DNA of 53,893 bases from contig UCJU01000006.1 in NCBI GenBank assembly GCA_900472925.1, positions 183,183 through 237,075 on the forward strand, read 5' to 3'. The stretch comes from Hyphomicrobiales bacterium. Lineage in GTDB: Bacteria; Pseudomonadota; Alphaproteobacteria; Rhizobiales; Rhizobiaceae. A model generated the notes under the pieces. It ran no database searches. It was not told the DNA's origin and saw only the letters and a program-made list of their open reading frames with translations. This document shows positions 38,306 through 48,303 of the stretch, in pieces (within the stretch, counting starts at the first letter, position 1; each line of letters begins with the position of its first letter). A program made the translations under genes and the position numbers.

Positions 38306-41019
38306 GATTCTGCCTTCTTCGCTTTGGGAGCGGCCTTTGCTTTGGCCGCTGTTTTGGGCTTTGCAGCCGCTTTTGGTTTTGCCGCAGCCTTTGGCTTCGC
38401 CTTGGCTTTGGTCTCGCCATCGGCGCTCGCAGCCTTGGTTGTCTTTTTCGGCGCTGCCGCCTTCTTTGCCTTCACGGGCTTGCCATTGCTGCCGGTGCCG
38501 GTTTTGGCGATGCGCTCGGCAATCAGAACCAGCGCTTCATCCAGCGTCACTGTATCAGGTGCCTGCGCCTTGGGAATGGTCGCATTGACCTTGCCCCAGT
38601 TGACGTAAGGGCCGTATTTGCCGTCACGAACGGTAATTGCACCGCCATCCGGGTGGTCGCCCAGTTCCTTCAGTGCTGCTGGTGTGGCAGAGCGCCCGCG
38701 ACCCGGCGATGCCTTCTTCTCGGCAATCACAGTCACAGCCCGGTTCAGGCCTATGGAGAACACATCCTCGATGCTTTCGAGGTTGGCATAACCACCATCA
38801 TGCAACAGGAACGGCCCGTAACGGCCAAGACCTGCCGAAATCATCTTGCCCGATTCCGGGTGCTTGCCGATATCGCGCGGCAGGTTGATGAGCGCCAAAG
38901 CCTTCTCGTGGTCGATGTCTTCAGGCTTCCAGCCCTTGGGCAGCGACGAGCGCTTGGCTTCCTTGCCTTCGCCACGCTGAATGTAGGGTCCGAAACGACC
39001 CGACCGCAGCGTCAGTTCTTCGCCCGTATGCGGGTCCGCACCCAGCGCCTTCGGCTCGTTCAAGGCCGCAGCTTCCGCCTCGGCGCCATCGGAGTTCAGC
39101 TGGCGGGTGAAATTGCACTCGGGGTAGTTCGAGCAGCCGACGAAAGCGCCGTATTTGCCGAGCTTGAGCGACAGGTTGCCGGTGCCGCAGACCTGGCAGA
39201 TGCGCGGATCGGAGCCGTCTTCGCGGGCCGGGAACACCAGCGGTGCCAGAACCTCGTTCAGGGCATCCAGCACGTTGGTAACGCGCAGTTCCTTGGTGTC
39301 TTCGATCTGGGCGAAGAAGTCCTTCCAGAAGTCACGAAGAACCTGTTTCCAGTCCAGCTCGCCCGCAGAGATCCGGTCGAGCTTTTCTTCCAGATCGGCG
39401 GTGAAATCATATTCCACGTATTTCGTGAAGAAGCTTTCGAGGAACGCCGTCACCAGCCGTCCGCGCGAATGCGGCACGAGCTTGCGCTTGTCGACGATGA
39501 TATATTCACGGTCGCTCAGCGTCTTCAGTGTCGCCGCATAGGTGGAAGGACGACCGATGCCGAGCTCTTCCATCTTCTTGATCAGCGACGCTTCCGAATA
39601 GCGCGGTGGCGGTTCGGTAAAGTGCTGGCTGGCGTTGATCTTCTGCTTTGCAAGAGCTTCGCGGGCATTGATCTGCGGCAGGCGGCCATCTTCGTCGCCA
39701 TCGTCGCTCTGCTCGCCATCTTCCTTCTGGTCGGTATAGGCGGCAATGAAGCCATCGAAACGGATGACCGAACCGACGGCGCGAAGGCCAGCCTTTTCGC
39801 CCTTGTTGTCGGCCAGAATTTCAACGGTCGTACGCTCGATTTCAGCAGACGCCATCTGGCTCGCGATGCCACGCTTCCAGACAAGTTCGTAAAGCCGCAA
39901 CTGATCGGAATCCAGGTACTTCTTGACCTGATCGGGCGTGCGGCTGAAATCGGTCGGACGAATGGCTTCGTGCGCTTCCTGAGCGTTCTTGGCCTTGGTG
40001 GAATAAAGGCGCGCCTTGTCCGGCACGTAACGGGCACCGAACTGGTCGCCGATTGCGCTGCGGGCAGCCTCGATCGCTTCCGGTGCCATCTGCACACCGT
40101 CGGTACGCATATAGGTAATGAGACCGACAGTCTCGCCGCCGATGTCGATACCTTCATAAAGCCGCTGCGCCACCTGCATCGTGCGCGAGGCGGAAAAGCC
40201 CATGCGCGAGGATGCGGCCTGCTGCAATGTCGATGTCGTGAAGGGAGGGCCGGGGTTGCGCTTGACGGGCTTGGCCTCGACCGTATCGACGGTATAGGTC
40301 GCGCCCTCCAGCAATGTCTTCAAACGGTTGGCGTCATCGCCGGTCTTCACCGATCGTCCTTGCAGGCGCTTGCCATCGGCAGACACCAGCTTTGCCTCGA
40401 AATCATCGCCGCGCGGCGTCTTCAACAGCGCGGATATATTCCAGTATTCCTCGGAAACGAACCGTTCGATTTCCGCTTCCCGGTCGCAGACCAGACGCAG
40501 CGACACGGACTGAACACGGCCAGCCGAGCGCGCACCCGGCAGCTTGCGCCACAGAACGGGGGAGAGGTTGAAGCCGACGAGATAGTCGAGCGCACGGCGG
40601 GCCAGATAGGCATCCACCAGGGGAACGTCGATGTCGCGCGGATCGGCCATCGCATCGAGCACGGCCTTCTTCGTGATGGCGTTGAACACGACGCGCTTTA
40701 CCGGCTTGTCGCCGATCACCTTCTTCTTCTTCAACAGATCGAGAACGTGCCAGGAAATGGCTTCACCTTCGCGATCCGGGTCGGTCGCCAGAAACAATCC
40801 GTCGGAGGCCTTTACAGCATCGGCGATTTCTTTCATGCGCTTCTGCGAGGCCGGATCGACCTCCCAGAGCATTTCGAAATCCTGATCGGGAAGCACAGAG
40901 CCATCTTTCGCGGGAAGATCGCGAACGTGGCCGAACGATGCCAGCACCTTGTAGCCTGAGCCGAGATACTTGTTGATCGTCTTTGCTTTTGCCGGGGATT
41001 CTACGACAACGACATTCAT
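38302..41019 (-). CDS. topA: DNA topoisomerase I
   Basis: Relaxes negative supercoils by single-strand passage. TOPRIM domain (1-110) with 'ESPAKAKTINKYLG' and the metal motif 'ATDPDREGE' (78-86). The active-site tyrosine is Y303 in 'GLITYMRTDG'. One zinc-finger-like set is visible (CQVCGTGNLSLKLGKYGAFV, then CSNYPEC), followed by short repeats. The last 45 residues are a Lys/Ala/Pro tail (KAKAKPKAAAKPKAAAKPK) like a histone H1 tail, common in alphaproteobacteria. Length 905. Confidence 0.97.
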   Translation of the reverse strand: MNVVVVESPAKAKTINKYLGSGYKVLASFGHVRDLPAKDGSVLPDQDFEMLWEVDPASQKRMKEIADAVKASDGLFLATDPDREGEAISWHVLDLLKKKKVIGDKPVKRVVFNAITKKAVLDAMADPRDIDVPLVDAYLARRALDYLVGFNLSPVLWRKLPGARSAGRVQSVSLRLVCDREAEIERFVSEEYWNISALLKTPRGDDFEAKLVSADGKRLQGRSVKTGDDANRLKTLLEGATYTVDTVEAKPVKRNPGPPFTTSTLQQAASSRMGFSASRTMQVAQRLYEGIDIGGETVGLITYMRTDGVQMAPEAIEAARSAIGDQFGARYVPDKARLYSTKAKNAQEAHEAIRPTDFSRTPDQVKKYLDSDQLRLYELVWKRGIASQMASAEIERTTVEILADNKGEKAGLRAVGSVIRFDGFIAAYTDQKEDGEQSDDGDEDGRLPQINAREALAKQKINASQHFTEPPPRYSEASLIKKMEELGIGRPSTYAATLKTLSDREYIIVDKRKLVPHSRGRLVTAFLESFFTKYVEYDFTADLEEKLDRISAGELDWKQVLRDFWKDFFAQIEDTKELRVTNVLDALNEVLAPLVFPAREDGSDPRICQVCGTGNLSLKLGKYGAFVGCSNYPECNFTRQLNSDGAEAEAAALNEPKALGADPHTGEELTLRSGRFGPYIQRGEGKEAKRSSLPKGWKPEDIDHEKALALINLPRDIGKHPESGKMISAGLGRYGPFLLHDGGYANLESIEDVFSIGLNRAVTVIAEKKASPGRGRSATPAALKELGDHPDGGAITVRDGKYGPYVNWGKVNATIPKAQAPDTVTLDEALVLIAERIAKTGTGSNGKPVKAKKAAAPKKTTKAASADGETKAKAKPKAAAKPKAAAKPKTAAKAKAAPKAKKAES

Positions 41020-41184
41020 ATTTTCTTCTTTCGGAACTTGCCCGTTAACATGCCCTGCCGCTTCTGACCCGCAACAACGCTACCTTTATTTCGACATGGA
41101 CAGGTAATGCGCTTGGGTCAAGAGGCAAGGGGCGTTTTTCTGCCATTACAACACGATGCAACCTTTCGGGGATTTAATTCTCAT

Positions 41185-41212
41185 TTGCAATTAAAGATAA
41201 ACAAGTTATGGT
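41185..41212 (+). promoter_or_regulatory. Possible promoter of the 78-residue protein gene
   Basis: TTGCAA (41185-41190), 16-base spacer, TATGGT (41207-41212). The match is partial. The region 41020-41275 is a divergent control region between topA (minus) and the gene at 41276 (plus). Confidence 0.3.
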
Positions 41213-41275
41213 TGCTCAAGTTGAGCGACGCTCTTTTTCATAACGTCACTTTCCACTGGTTCAATTGAGGTCAAT

Positions 41276-41512
41276 ATGGTCGTCAGCGCACAAAACAGCA
41301 GCGAGAGCAGGGAGCAGCAGACATCGGAAAATCTCGCCTACATCAGGCAGATGCTCGCTGAATTGCGCACAGTCAGCGAGCGTGAAGGCGCCGACATGCT
41401 CTGTTATCTCATAGAAATGGCTTATATTGAGGCGGGCGACATCCAATCGGGCCGGCGAGACCTTTCAGTCAGCCATGACAAGCGAAACGCGACCCGCAGA
41501 ATGCCGATTTAA
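41276..41512 (+). CDS. Small hypothetical protein between topA and dprA
   Basis: 78 residues, hydrophilic and probably helical ('ENLAYIRQMLAELRTVSERE', then 'GADMLCYLIEMAYIEAGDIQ'). I recall similar short proteins in rhizobial genomes but no function. TGAGG is five bases ahead of the ATG. Its 3' end overlaps the 3' end of the convergent dprA by 48 bases. The last 20 residues are more basic than the core and may be a strain-specific extension. Confidence 0.72.
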   Translation: MVVSAQNSSESREQQTSENLAYIRQMLAELRTVSEREGADMLCYLIEMAYIEAGDIQSGRRDLSVSHDKRNATRRMPI

Positions 41513-42607
41513 CCGACCGGCAATGTCCAGTTCCAGCAACACGAGATAGACGGTTGATGCTGGCAACCCCGTATGACGAATAATGTCATCCGTTTCCACG
41601 GGTGACGGTCCGAGTGCGGACGCAATGATGCTGCGGTCATCGTCGCCGGGTGGTGATATGTCGATGTCCTCGGAGCTTTCATTCGCCACATGTTGAATGG
41701 GCAGCATCGGCTCCATCAAGGGCCGCAGCGCATCCAGTATGTCCGCAGCCTCCGTCACCAGCATCGCGCCATCCTTGATCAGCCGGTTGGTGCCGTGGCA
41801 ACGGGCATCCAGCGGCGAGCCGGGGACCGCGAAAACCAGGCGCCCGAATTCGCCAGCAAGCCTCGCCGTAATCAACGAGCCGGATCTGTCAGCCGCTTCC
41901 ACGATCAGCACGCCCATGGAAACGCCCGCAATCAGGCGGTTGCGACGCGGAAAGTCGCGGGCACGTGGCTCCCAACCGAATGGCATCTCACTGATGCTGG
42001 CGCCGTCATTGCTGTAGATCTCATCCAGCAGCCGCAGATTTTCTGGCGGATAAGGCTTGTCCAGCCCGCCCGCCAGCATCGCCACGGTGCCGGTGGTCAG
42101 GCTTGCGGCATGGGCCGCGGCATCGATACCACGGGCGAGACCTGACGCAATCGTATATCCGGCCTGTCCGCATTGCCGTGCCAGCATGGCCGCAAATTTC
42201 GATCCATTGATAGAGGAGTTGCGGGAGCCGACGATGCCGATGGATGGCCGAACGGCGGCGCGACCCGAACCTTTCATCGAGATGATCGGTGGCGCACCGT
42301 CGATCTCGCGCAGCGCCGGTGGATAATCCGGCTCGCCAATACCGACGAAGCGCGCGCCGAACTTTGCTGCGGCTTCGATTTCCCGTTCGGTATCCGGCAC
42401 GGTTGCAATACGCGGACTGCGGGCCGAACCACCTCGGCGCGAAAGATCGGGTAGGGCGTCCAGCGCTTTTTCCGCGCTTCCGAAATGATTGATGAGTTCG
42501 CGAAAGGTGACGGGGCCGATATTGTCGCTGCGGATCAGCCGCAACCATGCAATGCGTTGCCGGTCGGTCAGCGGAATGCCGCGTTTAATATCGCCATCAT
42601 GCGGCAT
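41465..42607 (-). CDS. dprA: DNA-processing protein DprA
   Basis: Binds incoming single-stranded DNA in transformation and loads RecA. In non-competent species its role is less clear. 380 residues with a SAM-like N-terminal domain (1-75), a Rossmann core (about 105-300) with 'GIVGSRNSSINGSKFAAMLA' and 'SGLARGIDAAAH', and a C-terminal winged-helix DML1-like domain (about 320-380). It starts 33 bases after plsY and overlaps the convergent small gene at its 3' end. Confidence 0.93.
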   Translation of the reverse strand: MPHDGDIKRGIPLTDRQRIAWLRLIRSDNIGPVTFRELINHFGSAEKALDALPDLSRRGGSARSPRIATVPDTEREIEAAAKFGARFVGIGEPDYPPALREIDGAPPIISMKGSGRAAVRPSIGIVGSRNSSINGSKFAAMLARQCGQAGYTIASGLARGIDAAAHAASLTTGTVAMLAGGLDKPYPPENLRLLDEIYSNDGASISEMPFGWEPRARDFPRRNRLIAGVSMGVLIVEAADRSGSLITARLAGEFGRLVFAVPGSPLDARCHGTNRLIKDGAMLVTEAADILDALRPLMEPMLPIQHVANESSEDIDISPPGDDDRSIIASALGPSPVETDDIIRHTGLPASTVYLVLLELDIAGRLNRHSAGRVSLVMAD

Positions 42608-42640
42608 ATCTCACCCCCAATGAGGGCGAGACTTTTCGTC

Positions 42641-43258
42641 TCAGCCCTTCTTCCCGATCTTGCTTTCAGTGCCCGCCAGCAACCGCTCGATATTTTCCCG
42701 ATGCATGAACCAGGAAATAACGCTGAGCAGCGTTACCAGCAGAGCCGTCTTCTCAGGTCCTAATATCCACAATGCAACCGGAATGACAAGCATTGCAACC
42801 AATGCGGAAAGAGATGAGTATTTCGTGAGGAAAGCCGTCGCAATCCAGATCGCGGCGAAGGCCAGCATCATGAGGGGCGCAACGCCCAGCAAGACGCCAA
42901 TGTAGACGGCGACACCCTTGCCACCCTTGAAGCCCAGCCAGACTGGGAAAAGGTGGCCAAGAAACGCAAAGAAACCGGCAACCAGCGATGCTTCATGGCC
43001 CCACAGCGCATTGGCAATCAGCACCGCCGCCGTGCCCTTCAGGGCGTCCAGCAGCAATGTCGCTGCGGCCAGCTTTTTGTTTCCGGTGCGCAAAACATTG
43101 GTCGCACCGATATTGCCGGAGCCGATATTGCGAACATCGCCCAGTCCGGCCGCCCGCGTCAGGATCAGGCCGAACGGGATAGACCCCAGCAAATAGCCGA
43201 TCACGGCAGCAAGGGCGAGAAGTGCTGGCGCCGTCTGCCAGTCAGTCAATGCGTTCAT
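42641..43258 (-). CDS. plsY: Glycerol-3-phosphate acyltransferase PlsY
   Basis: Inner-membrane enzyme that transfers the acyl group from acyl-phosphate to glycerol-3-phosphate, the first step of phospholipid synthesis. 205 residues and five to six membrane helices. The three PlsY motifs are visible: 'GSIPFGLIL', '[18 protein letters not shown]' and '[13 protein letters not shown]'. It follows pyrC by 27 bases and precedes dprA by 33. Confidence 0.96.
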   Translation of the reverse strand: MNALTDWQTAPALLALAAVIGYLLGSIPFGLILTRAAGLGDVRNIGSGNIGATNVLRTGNKKLAAATLLLDALKGTAAVLIANALWGHEASLVAGFFAFLGHLFPVWLGFKGGKGVAVYIGVLLGVAPLMMLAFAAIWIATAFLTKYSSLSALVAMLVIPVALWILGPEKTALLVTLLSVISWFMHRENIERLLAGTESKIGKKG

Positions 43259-43285
43259 TCCGATGTCCCCTAGGTCGTGTCGTTC

Positions 43286-44572
43286 TTAGTGTGTGGAATG
43301 AACCAGCTTGCCTGCAACATAGGTCGCAACTGTGCGGCCAGTAAAGCGGGCGTCTTCGAATGGCGTGTTCTTGGACCTTGATACCAGATTTCTCTCGGAT
43401 ACGAGCCATGGCTCGTCCAAATCGATCAGCGTGATATCGGCCTTTGCCCCTGGTTTGAGCGTTCCCGCGTCCAGTCCGAAAATCCGGGCGGGGCGGGTGG
43501 ACAAGGCGTCGATCAGGCGCATCAGCGGCACGTGGTCGCTGTGGTAGAGACGCAGTGCTGCCGACAGCATGGTTTCGAGACCGACCGCACCGCTTGCTGC
43601 GTCCGAAAACGGCAGACGCTTGGTGTCGACATCCTGTGGGTCATGCGAGGATACGATGATATCGATTGTTCCGTCTTTCAGCGCTTCAACCATCGACATG
43701 CGGTCGTCTTCGGAGCGCAGTGGCGGCGACAGCTTGAAGAAGGTGCGGTACTCGCCAATATCGTTCTCGTTGAGCGTCAAATGGTTGATGGAAACACCGC
43801 AGGTCGCTTTGACGCCCCTGTCCTTGGCAGCTTTCATCGCATCGGCAGATTCGCGCACGGAAATCTTGGCGGCGTGGTAGTTGGCCCGCGTCAGTGCGGC
43901 GATGCGCAGATCGCGTTCCAATGGAATGATTTCCGCCTCTTTCGGAATGCCGGAAAGACCGAGCCAACTGGCAAGCAGCCCTTCATTCATATCGCCATGG
44001 CCGATATACTGGTCGCGGGTTTCCAGTGCTATCACCGCGCCCAGCTCGCGGGCATAGGTCATCGCACGGCGCAGTACGGCCGTATCCGACAGCGCCTTGC
44101 GGCCATTGGTGAAGGCAACGGCACCTGCCTCCTTCAGCATACCGAACTCCGTCATCTCGTCACCGCGCAGCCCCTTGGTCAGCGCCGCTGCCGGATAGAC
44201 ATGGACCAGCGCCTTGTCGCGGGCCGTCTTCTTCACGAATTCCACCAGCGCGATGTCGTCGATCACAGGGTCGGTATCCGGCATCACGATCATGCTGGTC
44301 ACGCCGCCCGCTGCCGCTGCGCGTGAAGCGGATTCGATGGTTTCCCGGTGTTCCGCACCGGGTTCGCCGACGAAGACGCGGGCGTCGACCAGACCCGGTG
44401 TGGCAACCAATCCTTTGGCATCGCGCACTGTCGTCCCTTCCGGGAAACCCTGATTCTGCGCGTCCTTGCCAGCTGCAAGGATATTGCCATCGGCCCCAAT
44501 GATGATCGTTCCGACCTCGTCCAGATTACGTGAGGGATCGATGATGCGGACATTTTTGAGAACGGTGCTCAT
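43286..44572 (-). CDS. pyrC: Dihydroorotase-like subunit, probably non-catalytic (PyrC')
   Basis: 428-residue protein of the dihydroorotase fold. In active enzymes the first metal-binding motif is PGxxDxHxH. Here it reads [15 protein letters not shown], so both histidines are missing. The later HxxH-type ligand is also altered (YHAAKIS), and the aspartate site reads SSHDPQD. It therefore resembles the inactive PyrC' that assembles with PyrB in some bacteria. A separate active dihydroorotase would then be needed elsewhere. The ATG overlaps the pyrB stop as ATGA, which is consistent with a two-subunit complex. Confidence 0.9.
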   Translation of the reverse strand: MSTVLKNVRIIDPSRNLDEVGTIIIGADGNILAAGKDAQNQGFPEGTTVRDAKGLVATPGLVDARVFVGEPGAEHRETIESASRAAAAGGVTSMIVMPDTDPVIDDIALVEFVKKTARDKALVHVYPAAALTKGLRGDEMTEFGMLKEAGAVAFTNGRKALSDTAVLRRAMTYARELGAVIALETRDQYIGHGDMNEGLLASWLGLSGIPKEAEIIPLERDLRIAALTRANYHAAKISVRESADAMKAAKDRGVKATCGVSINHLTLNENDIGEYRTFFKLSPPLRSEDDRMSMVEALKDGTIDIIVSSHDPQDVDTKRLPFSDAASGAVGLETMLSAALRLYHSDHVPLMRLIDALSTRPARIFGLDAGTLKPGAKADITLIDLDEPWLVSERNLVSRSKNTPFEDARFTGRTVATYVAGKLVHSTH

Positions 44573-45510
44573 ACGCGCTCTCCCTGATTTTGCGAAAGAA
44601 GAAGGGTTTCCATAACCGCCATGCGCACCGCAACACCCATTTCCACCTGGCTTTCGATCACGCTCTGCGGACCGTCCGCCACTTCGGACGAGATTTCGAC
44701 GCCACGGTTCATCGGGCCGGGGTGCATGACCATGGCGTTTTCCTTGGCAGCCTTCAGCTTTTCGGCATCGAGCCCATAATAATGGAAATATTCGCGCACC
44801 GAGGGCACGAAGGAACCGGACATGCGCTCTCGCTGCAAACGCAACATCATCACCACGTCGGCGCCTTTCAGCCCCTCCTTCATGTCGTGATAGACTTCCA
44901 CGCTCATATCCGCGATGCCCGCTGGCAGCAGTGTCGGCGGCGCAACGACGCGCACCCGTGCACCCATCTGGTTCAATAGAATGATGTTGGAGCGGGCAAC
45001 GCGGGAATGCAGCACATCACCGCAGATCGCCACCGTGATGCCAGACAGCCTGCCGATGGTGCGGCGGATCGTCAGCGCGTCGAGCAGCGCCTGTGTCGGA
45101 TGTTCGTGCTGGCCATCACCGGCATTGACCACCGAGCAGGCGACTTTCTGCGCCAGAAGGGCGGCTGCACCGGCAGAGGAGTGGCGCACCACCAGCACAT
45201 CGGGGCGCATGGCGTTCAGCGTCATGGCCGTGTCGATCAGTGTCTCGCCTTTTTTGACGGAAGAATTGCCGACCGACATGTTCATGACATCGGCACCCAG
45301 GCGCTTGCCGGCAAGTTCGAACGACGACTGCGTGCGGGTGGACGCTTCGAAAAACAGATTGATCTGCGTCAGCCCTCGAAGGGTCGAGGTTTTCTTCTCG
45401 CGCTGGCGGCTGATCTGCACTGCCTCGTCGGCCTTGTCGAGAAGAGTGGTGATATCCTCATGGGATAGCCCCTTTATGCCCAGAAGGTGGCGGTGGGGAA
45501 AATAGGCCAT
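44569..45510 (-). CDS. pyrB: Aspartate carbamoyltransferase catalytic subunit
   Basis: Condenses carbamoyl phosphate with aspartate in pyrimidine synthesis. 313 residues. The carbamoyl-phosphate site '[20 protein letters not shown]' and the aspartate-side '[14 protein letters not shown]' are clear. GGAGGAG on the minus strand fixes the ATG at 45510, rather than upstream in-frame starts up to 45660. No pyrI regulatory subunit is nearby, while the inactive pyrC-like gene is fused by overlap, as in pyrBC' systems. Confidence 0.96.
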   Translation of the reverse strand: MAYFPHRHLLGIKGLSHEDITTLLDKADEAVQISRQREKKTSTLRGLTQINLFFEASTRTQSSFELAGKRLGADVMNMSVGNSSVKKGETLIDTAMTLNAMRPDVLVVRHSSAGAAALLAQKVACSVVNAGDGQHEHPTQALLDALTIRRTIGRLSGITVAICGDVLHSRVARSNIILLNQMGARVRVVAPPTLLPAGIADMSVEVYHDMKEGLKGADVVMMLRLQRERMSGSFVPSVREYFHYYGLDAEKLKAAKENAMVMHPGPMNRGVEISSEVADGPQSVIESQVEMGVAVRMAVMETLLLSQNQGERV

Positions 45511-45570
45511 AGGAACTCTCCTCCGGGTCGCAATAGAGCTTGTCGCCGCGCTGCGGGCTTGGTCCACGGG

Positions 45571-45599
45571 TCTATAAAGACAGGTGGCTTTGTCGGCAA
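45571..45599 (-). promoter_or_regulatory. Promoter of the pyrB operon
   Basis: On the minus strand: TTGCCG (45594-45599), exactly 17 bases of spacer, TATAGA (45571-45576). Start of transcription would be near 45564, giving a leader of about 54 bases before pyrB. No attenuator is visible in the leader. Confidence 0.5.
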
Positions 45600-45663
45600 G
45601 CATGCGATAAGCCGGGGCCACCGAATACATGCAATAAAATGCGAATCCCGATATAGCCACGCG

Positions 45664-47316
45664 ATGACGAATATGAACCGGACCGAAGAACAGCTTGCCG
45701 ATCTGAACCAGCCTAACCTCTGGTCCGGCATCAATGCCTATCGCTCAGACCCGTTGATCGTGGATTTGACATCAGGTCTTTCGCGCACCCTGCGCGATGA
45801 ATTCGACCAGATTGGGCGCTACGTGACATCGGCGGAGGCGCAGGAACTGGCCCGCATGGCCAATGTCAGTGTGCCCAAGCTGCACACCCACGGCCCACGC
45901 GGCGAGCGTCTCGATCAGGTGGAGTTCCACCCGGCCTGGCACGCCTTGATGCGCCGTTCCATGTCGTCTGGCCTGCACAGTAGCGCCTGGGAAAACACGC
46001 CCGAGACACGCGGCAACGAGCACAAGGCCCGCGCCACGAAATTCTATCTCACGGCACAGCTCGAGGCAGGTCATCTCTGCCCGCTGACCATGACGCACGC
46101 CTCCGTCGCCGCGCTCATGAGCTCGCCTCGCGTGCAGAAGGAATGGGCGCCGAAAATCCTGTCGCGCAAATATGATTCGTCGCAGAAACCCGCCATGCAG
46201 AAGACAGCCGTCACCATCGGCATGGGCATGACGGAAAAGCAGGGCGGCACGGATGTGCGCGCCAACCGCACCACGGCAGAGCGGGTCGGTGAAGGCATCT
46301 ATCGCCTGTCTGGCCATAAATGGTTCCTGTCGGCCCCCATGAGCGATGGCTTCGTCATGCTGGCGCAGATGGGCGATGGCATGGGCTGTTTCCTCGTGCC
46401 GCGTTTTCTGGAAGACGGTTCGGCCAATGGCCTGCATTTCCAGCGGCTGAAGGACAAGCTCGGCAATCGCTCCAATGCTTCTGCTGAGGTCGAATTTACC
46501 GATGCCTTCGGCTATCTGCTGGGCGAGCCCGGCGCCGGTATCCGCACCATTCTCGATATGGTGACATTGACGCGGCTGGATTGCGCGCTGGGCTCTGCGG
46601 GCATGATGCGCGCCTCTCTGGCGGAAGCGGTGCACTTCGCCCGTGGCCGAAATGTTTTCGGCAAGCCGCTGGTCACCCAGCCGGTCATGACACGTGTGCT
46701 CGCCGATATGGCGCTGGACGTGGCCGCTGCAACCGCGCTCTCGTTCCGCCTGGCGTCTGCTTTCGACGCGGCGCGCAACAACCCGGCTGAGGCTGCCTAT
46801 GCGCGTGTCATGACGCCGATCGTCAAATACTGGTGCTGCAAGATCGCTCCGGCCTTGATCTATGAAGCCATGGAAAGCCTTGGTGGCAACGGTTACATAG
46901 AAGACCGCCCCATCGCCCGCCATTATCGCGAAGCGCCGGTCAATGCCATCTGGGAAGGCTCCGGAAACGTCATGGCGCTGGACGTGCTGCGTGTTCTCCA
47001 GCGCGGTAAGGATTTGTTCGACCTCGTCTTTGAAACGCTCGAGCGCGATCTCGGTCCTTCCGGCAAGAAAACCACCGAAGTCCTGCGCGCCGCTATCGCT
47101 TTGTGCGAACGCGACGAAGGTGCCGCCCGCCTGCTGGTCGAACAATTCGCACTCGCCGCCGCCGCCGCAGAACTCTGCCGCATCGGTGCCGGTCGCATCG
47201 CCGACGCCTTCCTCGAAACACGCCTAGCAGGCGGCTGGCGCCACACTTACGGCATGCTGGATAGCCGGTTCGATGCGACCTACATCATCGATCTGCTGTA
47301 TCCGCCGGCGGCCTGA
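45664..47316 (+). CDS. AidB-like acyl-CoA dehydrogenase
   Basis: FAD-dependent acyl-CoA dehydrogenase family member, 550 residues. It is the long AidB type, which in E. coli belongs to the alkylation-damage (Ada) response. It has the N-terminal helical extension, '[18 protein letters not shown]', '[17 protein letters not shown]', the '[12 protein letters not shown]' helix and '[34 protein letters not shown]', which contains the FAD/active-site residues. Start ATG 45664 is preferred; an in-frame frame extends to 45487 but is not homologous. TetR gene follows by 138 bases. Confidence 0.88.
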   Translation: MTNMNRTEEQLADLNQPNLWSGINAYRSDPLIVDLTSGLSRTLRDEFDQIGRYVTSAEAQELARMANVSVPKLHTHGPRGERLDQVEFHPAWHALMRRSMSSGLHSSAWENTPETRGNEHKARATKFYLTAQLEAGHLCPLTMTHASVAALMSSPRVQKEWAPKILSRKYDSSQKPAMQKTAVTIGMGMTEKQGGTDVRANRTTAERVGEGIYRLSGHKWFLSAPMSDGFVMLAQMGDGMGCFLVPRFLEDGSANGLHFQRLKDKLGNRSNASAEVEFTDAFGYLLGEPGAGIRTILDMVTLTRLDCALGSAGMMRASLAEAVHFARGRNVFGKPLVTQPVMTRVLADMALDVAAATALSFRLASAFDAARNNPAEAAYARVMTPIVKYWCCKIAPALIYEAMESLGGNGYIEDRPIARHYREAPVNAIWEGSGNVMALDVLRVLQRGKDLFDLVFETLERDLGPSGKKTTEVLRAAIALCERDEGAARLLVEQFALAAAAAELCRIGAGRIADAFLETRLAGGWRHTYGMLDSRFDATYIIDLLYPPAA

Positions 47317-47400
47317 GCGAGATTTCCTCCGCGAATCCCCGTTCCTTGTGTCATCCACAAGAACCTTGGGCTTCCAACCGTCTATCGCATTGTCCTCGAA

Positions 47401-47415
47401 TTAACCCTTTGCTAA
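47401..47415 (+). promoter_or_regulatory. CtrA-like site upstream of the TetR gene
   Basis: TTAACCCTTTGCTAA, that is TTAA-N7-CTAA followed by C. It differs by one base from the CtrA consensus TTAA-N7-TTAA and lies 40 bases ahead of the start of the TetR gene. Confidence 0.35.
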
Positions 47416-47454
47416 CTGCGTTGATGACGTCACCACGCGGAGAGTTGCGGGAAC

Positions 47455-48099
47455 ATGCTGGCAATTGAAGATACTGCTGTTGAGGCTGTCCCTGAAAAGC
47501 GCGTAAAAGACCGTGCTGCGACCGAGAAGGCCATTTTCTCCGCTGCCAAAGCTCTGTTGGCGCAGGAGGGGTTTCAGGGGTTTGGCATCAACGCGGTGGC
47601 GCGGCGGGCAGGGTGCGACAAGCAGCTGATCTATCGTTATTTCGGTGGCCTGGAGGGCTTGGTCACAGCCATCGGTGAAGATCTGGTTTCATGGGTGAAG
47701 GATCGCATTCCCGAAGACACCGGCGGCATGTTTCTGCTGACCTATGGCGACCTGATGGAGCGGCTGGCGCTGTCTTATCTCGATGCGCTGCGCAGCGATC
47801 CGCTGGTCTGCAAGATCATTGCCTGGGAAGTATCCGAACATACGCCGCAGGTCAGGCAACTGGCCGACGCTCGCGCAAAGGCATTGTCGAAATGGTTGGA
47901 TAAAATGCGTGGCTCGCTGGAGGCGCCGAAGGGGGGCGATACCGCTGCCATCAATGCAGTCCTCTTCGCCGCCATCCAGCATCTGGTCATCAGTGGTGCC
48001 ACAAACGGGCAGTTTGCCGGTGTTGCGCTGAAAACAGCGCGGGATTGGGACAAGATCGGCACGGCCGTGAAGCGGATCGTTCGCGGCGTTTACGGTTGA
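47455..48099 (+). CDS. TetR family transcriptional regulator
   Basis: 214 residues. A helix-turn-helix domain is at about 20-65 ('AIFSAAKALLAQEGF', then 'INAVARRAGCDKQLIYRYFG'), followed by an all-helical ligand-binding domain. Ligand unknown. It follows the AidB-like gene on the same strand and may control it or its own operon. The ATG is within GCGGGAACATG, with a moderate ribosome site (GAGAG). Confidence 0.88.
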   Translation: MLAIEDTAVEAVPEKRVKDRAATEKAIFSAAKALLAQEGFQGFGINAVARRAGCDKQLIYRYFGGLEGLVTAIGEDLVSWVKDRIPEDTGGMFLLTYGDLMERLALSYLDALRSDPLVCKIIAWEVSEHTPQVRQLADARAKALSKWLDKMRGSLEAPKGGDTAAINAVLFAAIQHLVISGATNGQFAGVALKTARDWDKIGTAVKRIVRGVYG

Positions 48100-48177
48100 T
48101 TGAGGCCGTTACCTGTTCCTGAGCGCCCGGTTGGACCTTAATGCTCCATCACGCGTTCTTACGCTGAGGGGACGAGT

Positions 48178-48186
48178 TTATCCACA
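48178..48186 (+). promoter_or_regulatory. DnaA-box-like site
   Basis: TTATCCACA, an exact DnaA-box match, 117 bases ahead of the 53-residue gene and close to CtrA-type sites. The combination is reminiscent of cell-cycle-controlled promoters. Confidence 0.4.
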
Positions 48187-48201
48187 GCCCTTCATATTTC
48201 G

Positions 48202-48269
48202 TTAACCATAACCGCAACTTTTATTTGCCCGCTCAAGGGGCAAAGATCATTATATTAAGGAATTATTAA
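48202..48269 (+). promoter_or_regulatory. CtrA-type binding sites
   Basis: A full site TTAA-N7-TTAA is at 48255-48269 (TTAAGGAATTATTAA), with the following CCAT completing the TTAACCAT half-site consensus. A second TTAACCAT half-site is at 48202-48209. The full site ends 34 bases before the GTG of the first downstream gene. CtrA is the master cell-cycle regulator in alphaproteobacteria. Activation or repression here is inferred. Confidence 0.6.
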
Positions 48270-48303
48270 CCATGCGCCTGTGGGCGTATGAAAAGGAACC
48301 GCC

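Noticed and set aside
36515..38608. 697-codon plus-strand frame opposite rnr
   Set aside because: Shadow of rnr; its sequence mirrors the codon pattern of the real gene.
38281..40959. 892-codon plus-strand frame opposite topA
   Set aside because: Antisense shadow of topA with low-complexity composition and no homology signal.
45629..45657. ATGCAA-N17-TATAGC as a promoter for a leaderless AidB-like mRNA
   Set aside because: The -35 match is only three of six, and the -10 would be too close to the ATG to judge.
45772..47145. 457-codon minus-strand frame opposite the AidB-like gene
   Set aside because: Shadow of a clear acyl-CoA dehydrogenase gene, His/Arg-rich as expected for antisense translation.
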